A stretch of DNA of 64,000 bases from Calycina herbarum (Eukaryota; Ascomycota; Leotiomycetes; Helotiales; Pezizellaceae), in assembly GCA_001414485.1 (NCBI GenBank), contig LLEY01000218.1, positions 22,933-86,932 of the forward strand, in the 5' to 3' direction. Numbering within the stretch: the first letter of the stretch is position 1; the number at the start of each line of letters is the position of its first letter. The notes beneath the pieces are model-generated. The model was not told the DNA's origin, did not search any database, and worked only from the letters and a program-made list of their open reading frames with translations. Position numbers and translations under genes: made by a program. This document shows, one piece after another, positions 34,488 to 46,866 of this stretch.

Positions 34488-35070
34488 TAGGTCTTTTGCT
34501 ATATTTTTTGTACAGTTGCGGATAGCGAGGTGTTGGTGTTTTAGTACTTTTAAGATACGAGTAAGTCCAAATTTGGGTTGGCTACAGTAAGACATTTTAG
34601 TCTCAATAGCTGCTTGCTACTTCACTTTTCTAGTTTTAAAAGAGTACTCGTAGGGTTTTCAAGATTTTTTAATAGATGTAGAGAGGTGTTGATGATCTCG
34701 GTCCTTTTGCAGTCGCTCTAAGATCCGAATGTCTACTTTGTCACTTCACGTTTATAAGTCTCTGATAATAAAGAAAGCTTAGCGCATAGACAAACTAGGG
34801 GATCCTCGCTAGTGTTACAGTCACAATATATTTCTCATTACTAGAGTACTTATACTACTTAACTCTCTGGTTGCACACTTCTTGCACTCTCACTTTTACA
34901 ATATTATCCAACCACTATATTCCATCCAGTTCTACCGAACCCTCACACTCTGGATAGAGGACAATCATCGCGCTTTATTTGTTCCATCCTTCTTGATCTG
35001 CTATCGACTTTCACTTCATCTTGTTCGAACAACCCACTCAAATCACCTATTCACCAAACAATCATTCGAA

Positions 35071-35429
35071 ATGGCTTCATCTAAATCGGACTTTGGTCTT
35101 GAGAGAGCACGTTCAAAGAGAAGAGGAAAATCCAACCTCCACAAGGTCCGAACTGGACGTGTCGTCAAGACAACTCTTGGCACGATGAGAAATTTGAAGA
35201 ACGCAATCAATTACAAAGCTTTCTTGAGGGTGTTGGTGTTCCGAATCCAGATATGGTCTCAAAGAGGGTCTCAAAGAAAAGTAAGCCTTCTTTTAGTAAA
35301 TCTTGAGATCCAACGCTGATTTATTCAGCGTCTGGTTCTCATTCCAAAGCTTCCGGTCTCGGTCTCAATGGCGATGGACACCACAGAGGAGCTCTTTGTG
35401 GAGGTACCAAACAACAAGATGCACGATGA
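35071..35429 (+). pseudogene. possible decayed small gene
   Basis: An ATG at 35071 opens a basic peptide (SKSDFGLERARSKRRGKSN). A second frame, open from 35103, reads SFLEGVGVPNPDMVSKRVSKK, then splices (GTAAGC at 35281, acceptor TTCAG at 35328) to a short exon ending at 35429. The second frame has good splice signals but no own ATG, and the two frames do not join without a frame change. No domain recognised. Either a relic or a gene with an unseen upstream exon. The sequence 35430-36171 holds nothing further. Confidence 0.3.
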
Positions 35430-36171
35430 TAGTGTCGAGAGCCACCTACCACCTGCTCCGGCTCCATACGAGCAACTGCTCTGTGGTCTCTTGCACACGT
35501 GCCCCACAAATTCTTGAGTTTCCAAGTAGGTGTGCATTTGAACGTATATATGTGAATATTCTAACATATAATAGCTACGACCCCGGAGACACTTGAACTA
35601 TTAAATGCTTGAACACTTCTTTCACTTCTGCTGCGTAGATTTCATCCAAAAGTCGCGAGAACTACTTAAACGGGTTGGAATATAATTATTGCATGGATAT
35701 ATCACATGAAAGGGCTTGGCTAAAATTGTTCATCGCGGGCTAGGGCTGGTGAGGGTTTGAATATCACTATCATAGCGGAGGTTGAGTTTATTTCACTCCC
35801 CAAGCATACTTATACTACTAAAATTGCAATGTTTTCACCTGGAAACTATGGCAAATCGAGAGTGTCCCATATTGCCAGCCTTCAATTAATGGTAATGCTG
35901 GAAGTGATAGTGAATATGGAATACACCTTCAACCTCACGTTCCAAAGCTGATTTTCTTTCGTCTCATCAAGCGCTCTCGAGTGAATCTGATATTCTCTCG
36001 CATGGTATTAGCTCACCAACTACTAGGTAGATAGCAACCTACTCCCCAGCAACCTATTCTCTCATGCACCTTCCGGACCATTCTCTTTATCTACTTCCAA
36101 CGTCCATTCATCATCTCATCATTACCCCTTACATTCACACTCCTCCCTCCGTAGCCCCATTATTCTCCGCA

Positions 36172-36781
36172 ATGGCTCCCACCAAGAACACAGGCGTGAA
36201 GAAAGTACTTCCCGCTAAGTCCAAGTCAGTTCGATGCGGCATCAAGAAGGAAAAGAATAAGCTCAATCAATCCAGTATGTCGGTTCCTCGGATTGAAAAG
36301 CGAAATGCTAATTGATGTAGCTGTCGCCGGCCGAACCAGATGTTCACTTCGACTTTCCAAGCTAGGCGAGCACTCAACAGTGAAGCAAGAAGACACCACA
36401 AATGCCGAGAATAAGTTCAACACCCGGGAAGTGAAGGAAGAGGACACCAAGACAGAAGTCAAGAAACAAGCGAAGAAGGAACCCAAGTACAAGGTTTCCA
36501 AGTCAACAACCAAAGTGTCAACCAAACAAACACGCAACGAAAAACCCAAAGGTCCAGTAAAGTTCAAGAGTCTGGAAATCGAAGAGGCAATGCAGGAGTT
36601 CGCTAATAAATCGCTCAAGCGTGATCTCAATTGTAAGTAATTTGTGTTTCCGTAAGAGCCATTGATTGAGTGTTGACTTATTATAGTGGCAGTGGAGGCG
36701 GCCCTCATGGTTGCTCGACATGCTGGTCGGAAGACGATTCAACTTGGAGATGTGCGTTTAGCTCGATTTTTTAGGGGATGA
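36172..36781 (+). CDS. histone-fold protein with Lys-rich N-terminal tail
   Basis: Small basic protein of 169 aa, exons 36172-36274, 36321-36632 and 36687-36781; introns GTATGT...GATGTAG and GTAAGT...TTATAG in frame. Start MAPTKNTGVKKVLPAKSK and a Lys/Glu-rich stretch to about residue 110 are disordered and tail-like. The C-terminal 55 residues form a histone-fold pattern: IEEAMQEFANKSLKRDLNLA, then VEAALMVARHAGRKTIQLGD and VRLARFF. The motif HAGRKTI followed by D-V-x-LA is seen in CENP-S/MHF1, CENP-T and H3-type folds. The fold is therefore likely; which complex it joins is not clear. It is shorter than the CENP-T family and has a longer tail than MHF1. Chromatin or kinetochore location is inferred. 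Confidence 0.65.
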
Positions 36782-37117
36782 ATTATTTTTAGGAGTTGAA
36801 TGGTTGGCTGGTGGTTTGGTTTCATTTAGGATTTAAAAAAAATATGCTTTCAATTGGGATGCTTAACCATTAGGATAGGAAGGATTGAATGGAAGTTTTG
36901 CTGGGATTGATAGTGGGAATTTTGCTTCAAAGCAAGTTCATCCCGTACCGCAAAAAATTAACTTGGTAAATGGAAAAATATCTTATCTACAGCAATAATT
37001 CTCACGACTGCAATAAATGTTGTTTCGCGCCAAGTATAACACTCATTCTTAGATCATGAGAGCGTCTAGTCGAAACAAATGTGAGCCACACGTGTGTTCC
37101 TTCAATGATTTGGATGT

Positions 37118-37313
37118 CGTTCTCGAGTTTGGAATAAATATGAAACAATAAGGAATTTATGCTGTATAATATGTAGCTGATACATTGTACATGTCCGCTG
37201 CCTGTTCTGTTCGCCCGTTCTCGAGTTTGGAATAAATATGAAACAATAAGGAATTTATGCTGTATAATATGTAGCTGATACATTGTACATGTCCGCTGCC
37301 TGTTCTGTTCGCC
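37118..37313. repeat. perfect 98-bp tandem duplication
   Basis: Two head-to-tail copies of a 98-bp unit beginning CGTTCTCGAGTTTGG, at 37118-37215 and 37216-37313, appear identical. They lie between the histone-fold gene and the acyltransferase. Identity points to a recent event or to an assembly artefact. The unit is AT-rich and contains no ORF of note. Nothing else is seen in 36782-37528. Confidence 0.85.
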
Positions 37314-37528
37314 AATTCTTAATTACAACGAGTAGTGGTTTGTTTCGAGCTCCGTAATATGTACCATTGATCCCCATATATATACAAAAATCAACATGCC
37401 TCCAACTCCTCCGTTACACCAGATTAATATGTCTATCTATATCTTATGTTTCCCCGGCTCTATCCTGGTAATCCATATATATCTCGGCTCCTCATAACAA
37501 ATAAAAATATGTAGGAAAAGATCGTCAT

Positions 37529-38963
37529 CTACTTTGGCAACTCCGGTCCGCCAAGACGCTTAAGCGGCTTCTCTTCATCCCTGTTCTTCTGTTCATCCAC
37601 AGTGACATAGTGTACCAGGCTCTCCGTCATTCTTGCACACCAAGGATCCACATGTTTCGTCCATAGATTGGCAACCGAGTATAAAATGACAAACCAAATT
37701 GGCAGAAAGAACCAGAACCGAACTCTTCCGGGGATCGGTAGATTTGGTGCTCGTTCGACGGCTCCGTCTTCGTGGATGATGTCTGCGGGAACTTTGAATC
37801 CGAAATACATCCATACTAGGACTGTACGTAGCATGTTTCCATGAAGCAAGTAAACTGCAAAGGAATTTTTTCCAAACCAGAGAAGGTATTTGTTGGAAAG
37901 GAGGGCTTTGAAGCCAGGTGAGAAATGGATTCCGAGGGCAATGAATTCAAGTCCGAGTCCGGAGTAAAAGCGTGGCGTTTCGCAGTCTTTTGGGAAAATA
38001 TACAGGCTTGCCTGAAGCATGGAGTTGGACCATGGCATCCACTCAGGGTTATATTCAGGATACGAGGCAAGCAATAGTCCGATAAGGACGAGGACTGGCG
38101 AGAGGACCCGGGAGGTCCATTTTCGAGCTGCACACCATGCCGTGTGGCCTGGAGCTTGTGCGAGTTCTGAGAGGAAGGCACCGAAGAAAACTTGCATACC
38201 GAATGCAGCTGAAAAGTATTAGCGAGTTTTCCTCTCAAAAGGGGCGAAATGTCTTACAATCATTGCTTAGATAGAAATAAACGAATAAAGCGAGCTCCAC
38301 CATCATCCGGTATCTTGTTTTGATATATGCAGTTGCAAACAACATCATATAAGCCATCATGCTACCATTCAACAACGAGACCAGAGTCCATTGATTGGTG
38401 TCGTAACCGTCCCATTGTTTCGTCCATGTCGTCACGAGGTTCACAATCAAATCTTTGACAGCTTGTCCGATCCAAGGTGTCATATTTGGCGATGTGTAAT
38501 TGAGCCACCAGCCTCCTGCTCTATTCCCAACTTCGTAAACACCGAATTGACAAATGAACCAGGAAATTGTCGTAGCAATCGTAGCTGGTAGCACAAGCCT
38601 CGGCACACGTCGAAAGGCGCTCCTCGAGATCCCAAGAAAGGCAGCTTCTTGTTGCCCAGCTCGGAATTGTCGGATTGGTTTTAGAGCACACACATATCCC
38701 GTCACAAGAGAGAAGATGGTGACTCCTATTCGACCTTGAAATAGAATTCGGATGATTGGGTATTGTGCTATCCGGGGTTTCATGCCCTCCTCTGAGGTCG
38801 GCTTAAATAAATCTTCGTCGAAGGCCCGGGCTAGGTGAGTGAAAACGACGAGTAGGGATGCAAAGCCACGAAGGCCCTGAAATATTGTTAGTTGACTGTA
38901 TGTGAGTGCTTGACTTCGTTCAAACACATACGTCCACCCACTTGACATTTTCGTGTCTGACAC
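37529..38963 (-). CDS. acyltransferase family 3 membrane protein
   Basis: Multi-pass membrane O-acyltransferase, about 461 aa, exons 38963-38258 and 38208-37529 with intron GTAAGA...TTTCAG. The acyltransferase-3 hallmark GLRGFASLLVVFTHLARAF with its His lies near residue 30. It is followed by a conserved SLVTGYV segment and an FRRVPRLVLPA loop. Near the end SNKYLLWFGKNSFAVYLLHGNMLR is the family C-terminal motif. About ten helices are expected. A 51-nt stretch (38927-38877, GTGTTT...TTTCAG) just before GLRG has no stop and is divisible by three; spliced out, it would give WTYGLRG, closer to the family, and 444 aa. The acceptor substrate (sugar, sterol or secondary metabolite) is unknown. Confidence 0.85.
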
Positions 38964-41235
38964 TCATCCTCTTTTCCCTTGTGCTGCGACAGAGGTGCGT
39001 CACCCCCAATATGTTCCTGCAGTCTTTCTCGTCTCGGCCGAGTTCGGGTGTCGCCCAGCTCTTTCTATAGATCCTACTTTATACGATATCGAAATGCAAA
39101 GCTCGGTACAATAAACGAATGTGAGAGTTGACTGTAAAGAAAGTGGGAGCGGACTGAAAGTTTGTAACTAAAAAGACAAATGGAAGAATAAGTAGAAGAG
39201 TGAAAGGGGAGTGGGGCTCCTAGCAGTGTCCAGCCATTGCAGGGTTGGTAGAGTGCCACAAAAGGGCAACCCCCTCGCTCGAGGGTCTACCTAGTCTGAC
39301 TGGTATCAAGATCTTGACAGGCTGCGTTACGGTGAAATGAATGTTAAGCATGAATAATTTCTTGGGGGTACAAAAGCCGGTAGCTTGCTTCGCCTTTGGA
39401 ATGGTCTCCGCCATCGAAACCTCGAGGAACCCACTCCCCAGTTAATATTTTTTCCGGATTTGTGGGAATTATTATGGGAGATTTGAAGACCTGGCTTTGA
39501 GGCTTCGAAACCTTGGCTTGGTTGAAAAGCTCGTGCCTGCAAGAATGACAGCGGTCGATCGCATTTAGATGACGTCTCCTGGGAGCATCTAGATGCTGGG
39601 AAGCCGCTAGTCAGAAAACCGGAAATATTTTAGTCGGCAAAGCGCTGAATACGGAAGGTCATGGGCATGCAAGCCCACGCATGTGAAGTGACACCAACCA
39701 ATTAGATTCCTCTGACTTCTAACATTCTTCACCTGCTGCACTTGAACACGAAGTAGTATCGCTAAGATTGCCAAACCGCACCGCAGCCAATATCTAATCC
39801 GTGGGGTACACATGCATATGTGGCGCAACGGGGTCCGGTTGGTTGAGAAGAAGAAATCAGCCATACGGCGGCTGATGGGAATACGCATTTGTAACGGATC
39901 GATAGCATTTGTTGCTCGTGAAGGATGAATAACCTCTGTCCGTATCGAGGATTAAAGTTGCAAGGTCATGTTCGGATTCCGAGAGAACCGGTCAATCTGC
40001 AGTCTGAGAGGCCCTTGTGGTTCGCTTCATAGGTACCCCTGAAATTCAACCGAGTGTGTGTCCAGCCACCCGGGAAGCCGCTGGATACGGCATAGGTAGC
40101 TTATCAAAGAACAAAGCGGGGAACCCCCACTACCCCTGACCAAGTCTTTACCCATCTACGGACCGCGGACGGAGGTATAGATTCGGAGGGGAGGGGAGAT
40201 TCAACAATGACAATGTTTATTCAAAACCAACAATTTCCTTCTCGAAACGTTTGTTGCCAATTTTACTCGAGTAGACAACGATGTGGAGAACTTAAACTGC
40301 GGATATCAAAACCAAATTCACAAAATGTACAGGGGTTTATGATATGAGTAGATCGCCGCTTGGCGTCGATATCTTACTCAGAGATACGGAGTACACGCAC
40401 CGTTGACGAAACCGGACGCTAACCCATTCAATTTTCCGTAGACTGAACATCATTCCAACGGGGTGATGCAGTTCCCAACCACCTTTTGGAACTGGCGGTC
40501 ACAAGCTGTTGGGGTTTCCTAGGTTGTACCCGAGTTCCATATTCTCGTTGATCGTTCACCACGTTGAAGGGGACACAAACGGTTACCGGCACTGAAAACT
40601 GGTGGCGTTGAATTTAGCGCCACCAAGAAATTGGCAGTGATTGGCATACATCAACAAATCCGTTTTATCTGTCTACATCCAACTTCCACGCGTTGCCTTG
40701 TGCGGGTAAGAGCGAATGCGGGGATAACCCCGAACCCGAATGATGATTAACAATTGATCTTACGCATAAAGAAGATTGATTCGGTCTCGCGAGAATCCTT
40801 GCACCCGTAAGGGCAGAGTTACACAAGAGGCCGCAATGTCCAAATAAGCAGATAAGGGAACTACTGATTATACTCCGTAACTTAGGGATGTCACCTAATT
40901 CTGAACCCGAAGGTCCACACTTCTCAGCGGCTATTCAAGCACTGCCCAAAGCGAGAACTGTACTTAGGCAAGCCAGGGTGAGATGCATTGAACGAAGGGC
41001 CGAACATTTGTAGTAAAATCCCTTAGCAAATACTTCCAGTAGGTGCTTGCAATTTGAGAGTCTTCTCCAATCGCAAATGCTTATTAATTCCTAGTAATTA
41101 TGGCTGACTGACGTGCTTGAATTTTCGTTTATCGTAACTTACTTACGTATACAAAAGAACGATTGGCTCTCGTGAGACTGCGCATTGTTATATACCGCAG
41201 AGAAATCTCAATGTGCAAAATTATTTTTAGCTTAA
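38964..41235. other. gene-poor region with no supported gene
   Basis: 2.3 kb upstream of the acyltransferase with only short chance frames. The part 39900-41000 is richer in G+C than its surroundings and has virtually no open frame. A hairpin with arms GGTGGCG and CGCCACC lies near 40611-40634. Possibly an old, decayed element. Confidence 0.4.
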
Positions 41236-41670
41236 GGGCCTGTTTAGCTCGTGCATATCTAGGATATGCACCACCAAAAATCATGATGTAATATATATAT
41301 ATATATATGCACCAATTCTATATATGCACCAGTGTTTGGTATGCACATTTAAAAGTGATGCAAATCCTTCGTTTAACCTCGTATATCTTGGTGTATATAT
41401 CAATAGGATATGCAATACCAAAAAAAGATTTAGACCTCTAGAGGTGTAAATCTTTAAAAGTTTATGTATATCTTTTCCCACCTACTGATCTCACGTTACG
41501 AGGTCAAAAACTTATATGTGCACCTAGATATGCCCTACGAGCTAAACGAATACCGAAAATATTGAGAAATAAGTAGAGATATGCACCAACTTATACGAGG
41601 TCGATTCTGAAGAGTTCTGGTCATATTTCTATGCATATATTTAGAAAATATATGCGAGCCAAACAGGCCC
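41236..41670. mobile_element. Tourist/Harbinger-like MITE
   Basis: A 435-bp noncoding element flanked by inverted repeats GGGCCTGTTTAGCTCG (41236) and its counterpart CGAGCCAAACAGGCCC (ends 41670), with one mismatch in 16 bases. The flanking trinucleotide TAA on both sides (41233-41235 and 41671-41673) fits the 3-bp target duplication of PIF/Harbinger MITEs, whose ends commonly begin GGGCCTGTTTGG. Inside are palindromic TGCATATCTAGGATATGCA-type repeats, a TA tract (41290-41308) and an inner inverted copy of the end near 41523-41548. No transposase is encoded, so it is non-autonomous. Confidence 0.75.
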
Positions 41671-44600
41671 TAAAAGGACAATGTAATCAACAATTCAAAA
41701 CTCGTACGTTTCGTGGGAAACATGAAGCGCCATGTAAATGCATTCCTCATACAAAGAATAGCCACCGCCACCGCCAAAACCAATTTTGCTTCTTACTTAC
41801 TACACCTACTCATTCTCATGTCAGCGCCGTATTGAATGACAGAAATTTCCAGATAAAGTAAAAGGTCACGTGATATCTGATCAGACTCGTCCCATTTTCT
41901 TTGGGTCTAATTTACTCTCCCCCCACCCCCTGAATAAAATTTAAGCTCACAGCCGCTGTGCTATACCAAATATCTGTACACTTTACATTTAATTTAGAGG
42001 GGGAGAGTACGACCGCGGGCCCAGAAGAATACTCCATGTTCCGAATGCCGAGACTAGACACTGGTAGCATAGAACTTCTAGAGTTGCTGAAACCCCTTTC
42101 GATTTTGTATAAATGATATACAGAGGGAATTTCCATGTCCACTTGATACATCTCCGTCACTGGAGTTTTTCCGTGTTGCGTTCTTGCGAGCATCAAGTGT
42201 TCCTGGGGGATCCTTGCACGTAGACGTTTTGAAATAGAGTTTACCTTTCTATAATTTTGAGACGATCCTACTTAATTTCCATCCAGGTTTGAACCTTGAA
42301 TTCCATCTAAAGGGTAAGTGGAGCCCGCGCGATCTACAGACATTGGCTCAACCTTTTGAGTCGCTTAGAAGCTTTTACTATCTTACTCAAGTCCATTTTC
42401 CACTTTCAAATCTCATGCTCGCTTAGCACGTTCATCGCGATTGAATAACTTCAGCATCATCCGAGTAAAGCCGGGACAACATTCTAGGATGCATTTATTG
42501 CGCCATGGTGAGATTCATACCACCACTGCTGCTGCGTCATTCGGAATTACCAAAGTGACAAGAAAACACCGATACGTGGGGTCATTTCATCAAAAGACTA
42601 TCTTCGCAAACGCGATTTTAGTTAAATAATGGAAATAACCCTGTCTAGGTACGAGACCATAATTTGCAGAAGTAGTGTACAAATTTCACGAGTCTTACTA
42701 CGTCGATCGCACCAAGCGGCTTCGTATCCCAGGCAACCATCATTTGAGTGGTGAGCGTGTGAATTTAGAGATGTCAGCTTCGGGTATTGAACAGCCGACT
42801 TTCTCTCGTAAAAATTCCAATTTGTTGCGTTGTTTGTTTTGTCTGTCTCTGCTTACTTTAATACATTGTATTATTTGATTGGGGGAATTGAGATTTAAGA
42901 ATGCTTTCATAGCGAGGATCTATTTTAAATCTTTATCTTTATTATTAATTTAGGTAGGATAAAGAAAACCCTTCGTTGCATTTACGAGGATTCTTCTCAC
43001 TCTTGTCTATTCACCTAAGTCATTCGATGGGGAGTTTGATGAAAGAATATCTATTGAAGTGTATTCTACGCACACGGAGGCAAATTTATGATGGGATATT
43101 ATCTGAAATTTGTGGGACATTTGATTAAAAAAAAACTTGAAGCCAACCTTGTAATAAGCGTAATATTCAACATAATTATCAATTATCTCCTAGTACATTT
43201 TTTCTCAGGGACAGTCATTCGGTTGAAAACTATATTGACCTTCCTTCCCTCCTAACTATCTATTTATATAGTGAAGTTGTATATTACGAACGAAGCGTTG
43301 ACAGGAATTTTTTTTAGATTGGTTATTTTTGAAGCTGAGCGGCAGAAGTAGTTTTACTTGATCTTTTTAAAGGCCGATAGTGAATCTGTCTTAGTTCAAT
43401 AAACCTTCTCGCTCGGCTCAATAAATACCCAACCTTGCCCCACTTTATTTGCCTACTATAAGATTTACGAGATTCACGATAGGCTTCGATGGTTTTTTTA
43501 GATTATTGTTCGGCGGCAGCTTGATTGTAGCAAAATTAGAAAGTTATGGTTTTGGAAACTTTTTGTAGCGATATTATAAGTATTATTGAATCTCTTTCCA
43601 AGAACCCAACTAATGTCTGAACTTTGCTTATTCAACGATAGTTTTACAATCATCGGTTCAGTGCTGCTGTTAAAATAAGATCTCCCCCCGAAATTAAGCC
43701 TTACTCTCTTGACTAAGTAAGATAACTGCTTCACTTGTAGCATTCAGCTGGAGAGTATATAAGTGGCCTTCTACTGGCGGATATTCAGTATACTAGTTTG
43801 TTATCTCGTAAAAAGTTCAACGACAAATAGTTTCCGCACCTAGTAGAAAATCTATCAACGGCGGGCAAACGTAACAGACCCCTAGTTTTAAGTTTAAGAG
43901 CTTTTTCAAAGGTGATATTAGTACAATTATCTCAACAGATTTTGCTTTGGAAGTATTATAGAAGCTGTTCTTGGATTCAACCATGTGCCATTTAAAGACT
44001 ATGCCGCATTTGAAGATTGAGATGATTCTACTAAACTGAACCCACAGTGGCCTCCTGAAACGCTGTTGGTAGTCTCGTAAAGGGAAATTCTAGATGAGCC
44101 AAAAGACGCGACTACTGGTTTCCCTCAATTTTGGGTATTACCACCTGGAATCCATTGCATCCTCCAGCAATCAAGTCTCATCTGTGGAGGTGTTTCAGAC
44201 CATGTTCAACGATATAGAACTTGCAATCTTGTCTTTGAAAAGATGTACCACCTCTGTAATGCCCGAAGCTGAGATTTCAGAAGGAGAAGCGTGAAGAAGG
44301 ACCAAGAGGATATCTGAACTTGCCTATTGTATCTTGCCCTTTACTTTCGAATCCACTTCTATTACCGAATCTTTGTTAGACATGTAAGTCAATATTTCTC
44401 CCTGAGCTCGAGCGCTTTTTCTAGTTTAAATCAGTTTAGAGCCAATTTCGAAGAACTATTAGACTTACCGGGAGAGATACGTGCCTTTCTAATCGTGATG
44501 TTGTCTGGGTTTGTGGAGAACGCGACACCACCGGCCAAACCAGACGCAGCACCACCCATTGCCAAGTAAGAAGGCCCAGAAAAGTTTCCAAGCAATCAGC

Positions 44601-46866
44601 AAAAACCAAGGGCCAACATCCCACTACTTTCGCAAGGTGTGACCTTCGTACAACAGGATTAGCTCTGTAGTAAGTATTTATATTTAGACCAAACAACAAT
44701 TCTCGAAAACTCTGAGCAATTTGTGCTCAGGTTACTAAGGTTCGCAAATTCACTAGTTTCACAAGAAAGTCTTTCGTCTTCAGACCCCTTAAATTCCAGT
44801 CAAACCTGCGGATTAAAATACACCGGACTCTCTCCCCCCTCTCGAAAAATCACCCATCTTCAAATAACTCAAACCAAACAAACCCTACCCAATTTCAAAA
44901 CTGCACCCTGCTCACTCATGGAAAGTATCAAGAACACCCCCACCTCTCAATAAATCATGTAACTCCTAACCTTTAGCTCTCAATTTTGTTTTCCAAGAAG
45001 AAAAAACATGAATCTTCCACACTAGCAGAGAATCTCCATACCAAGTGGCAAGTTTCCTTTCATAATATTAACCAACCCCTATCTGGCTCCCAATTCCTGG
45101 GTTACATACGCCAATCATACTCCTAGTTTTCATCTGTTTACTTGCAAAGATGCCAAAGTTGAGGTCCAGTGCTCGATATCACCTTTCAAAGCCACTAGCT
45201 AAAGAGTTTACCGCTGAAAATGTAGGTTATTAACACTCCCTCTGCAATTATTATAGACCTTCTAATCTGAAAGCATAAGAACGAGATAGCTGACATTTGT
45301 TCTATGTATCGAAAGGAGAAATTAAAACAGAATACAAAAGTGAGATCCGAACTTTCCTTATATATACTATAATCTACCGTCGGAAGCTCGTCTGCCACCA
45401 AAACTCGGACTTACTTTTATAACAACCGAAGAAACCTGGAAGACTGGTTAGTTAACATGATGACTGAAGTAATATCTACCTCTGTGATCACCAGCGTGAG
45501 TTATTAATCCACAAGTTTCGGGGGTGAACTTCTCAGTTCGAAGCTACAGCTGCCAAGACGCATCTTCTCAGCGTAGCCCTACTCTCTTCCTCTGGATATT
45601 TGTTTTTCTCTTTCTTAAGAGCCTTACACAAAGTTTCAACCAAAGTAGACTCAAATCCACTTCACTTACTCTAAAGCAAGAATCTAAGAGCTCACCACCA
45701 ACTCCATCCTCACACTCCTCATACTCCACACACACACACACCATACCAATACCTCTCCTTCCCTCCAAGCCAAGCATCAGAATATCACGACCAGAAACTC
45801 CGCCGTAGCGAGAGAGGCGTCATTCTAGAGAGGTATCCACAGCCCGCAAACAATGACTTGACTTGGATAAAACAGTTCTTTGCAGAAGAGGACAGAAACT
45901 GTTGACCCAACGAGGATATATATACCCCGGAACCAAGTCAAACAATTCACTTCACGCCCATCAGTGAATCCATCCCCCCTCACACCCTCACACCCTCCCG
46001 AGCCTTCTGAGCCTAAACTTGCTCCTCTCCCGGTTATGATGAAAATCTCCGGAGGCAACCACAAACGAGAGAAATTCACCACGAGAGCAGGTCAACAAAC
46101 AAACGCAAAAGAATCGCAGACCCCACCTCACTCCTCTTCTCTTCTCATCATCACATCTCAGCCCCAATCCATCTACATCTCACTCAACACACAAAAACTT
46201 CTTGGCAAGGAAAAAAAAAGTAAAATAAGTTTCCCTATTCATGGATATTACATTTAAATAATCCCTCGTTCCATCCCATCCCTTGCCCCTCCCTACCATG
46301 CAAATCCCACCCTCCATTCCAAAGCCCCAAAGTCCATAGAACCCACCCGTCCATCTCTTACTCCATCAAAGTCCCTATATTCATACCACAGAAACATCCA
46401 CATTCTATACCCCCCTTCACGCCCCCTCATCTCTCTATATCAACCCCTCAATCCCAAGGGAGCTTACTCTTCTAACGACCCCAGCTCCCATAAGCCCCCA
46501 GACCAGCCAGCCAGTCAGACGACTACCGCTCTCCTCGCCCTCAAAACTCAACAGCAAAATAAAACCAACACAACAACCACACACATTAAAACAAAATTAA
46601 TCTCCCAAAGAAAAACAAGATCAAAAAGAGGTATAAGGCCCATAACAAGCAAGCAAAAAAGCAAAAAGAAGTAGAAGCCAAGCAAGATATTCCATCAATC
46701 CACTTTTGACGCCAGGTATCAAATTCATTCGCCTCAAGACTCCAACAACCCCATCCCCTCCACGAAGGACCTAAATCTTGAAAGCATCCCAGCAGTTCAA
46801 ACAAGGTGTTGTGAAAAAAAAAGATAAAAAAGGCTGATTCGGAAGTTACGAATGTTGCAGAAGATT
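41671..46866. other. gene-poor region
   Basis: About 5.2 kb without a gene that I can support. 42.9-43.9 kb is very AT-rich. From about 44.7 to 46.6 kb the + strand is nearly free of G and rich in C and A, with CA tracts (near 45728) and CCCTCACA repeats (45975-45995). The last 300 bp are the 3' flank of the RasGAP gene. Confidence 0.5.
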
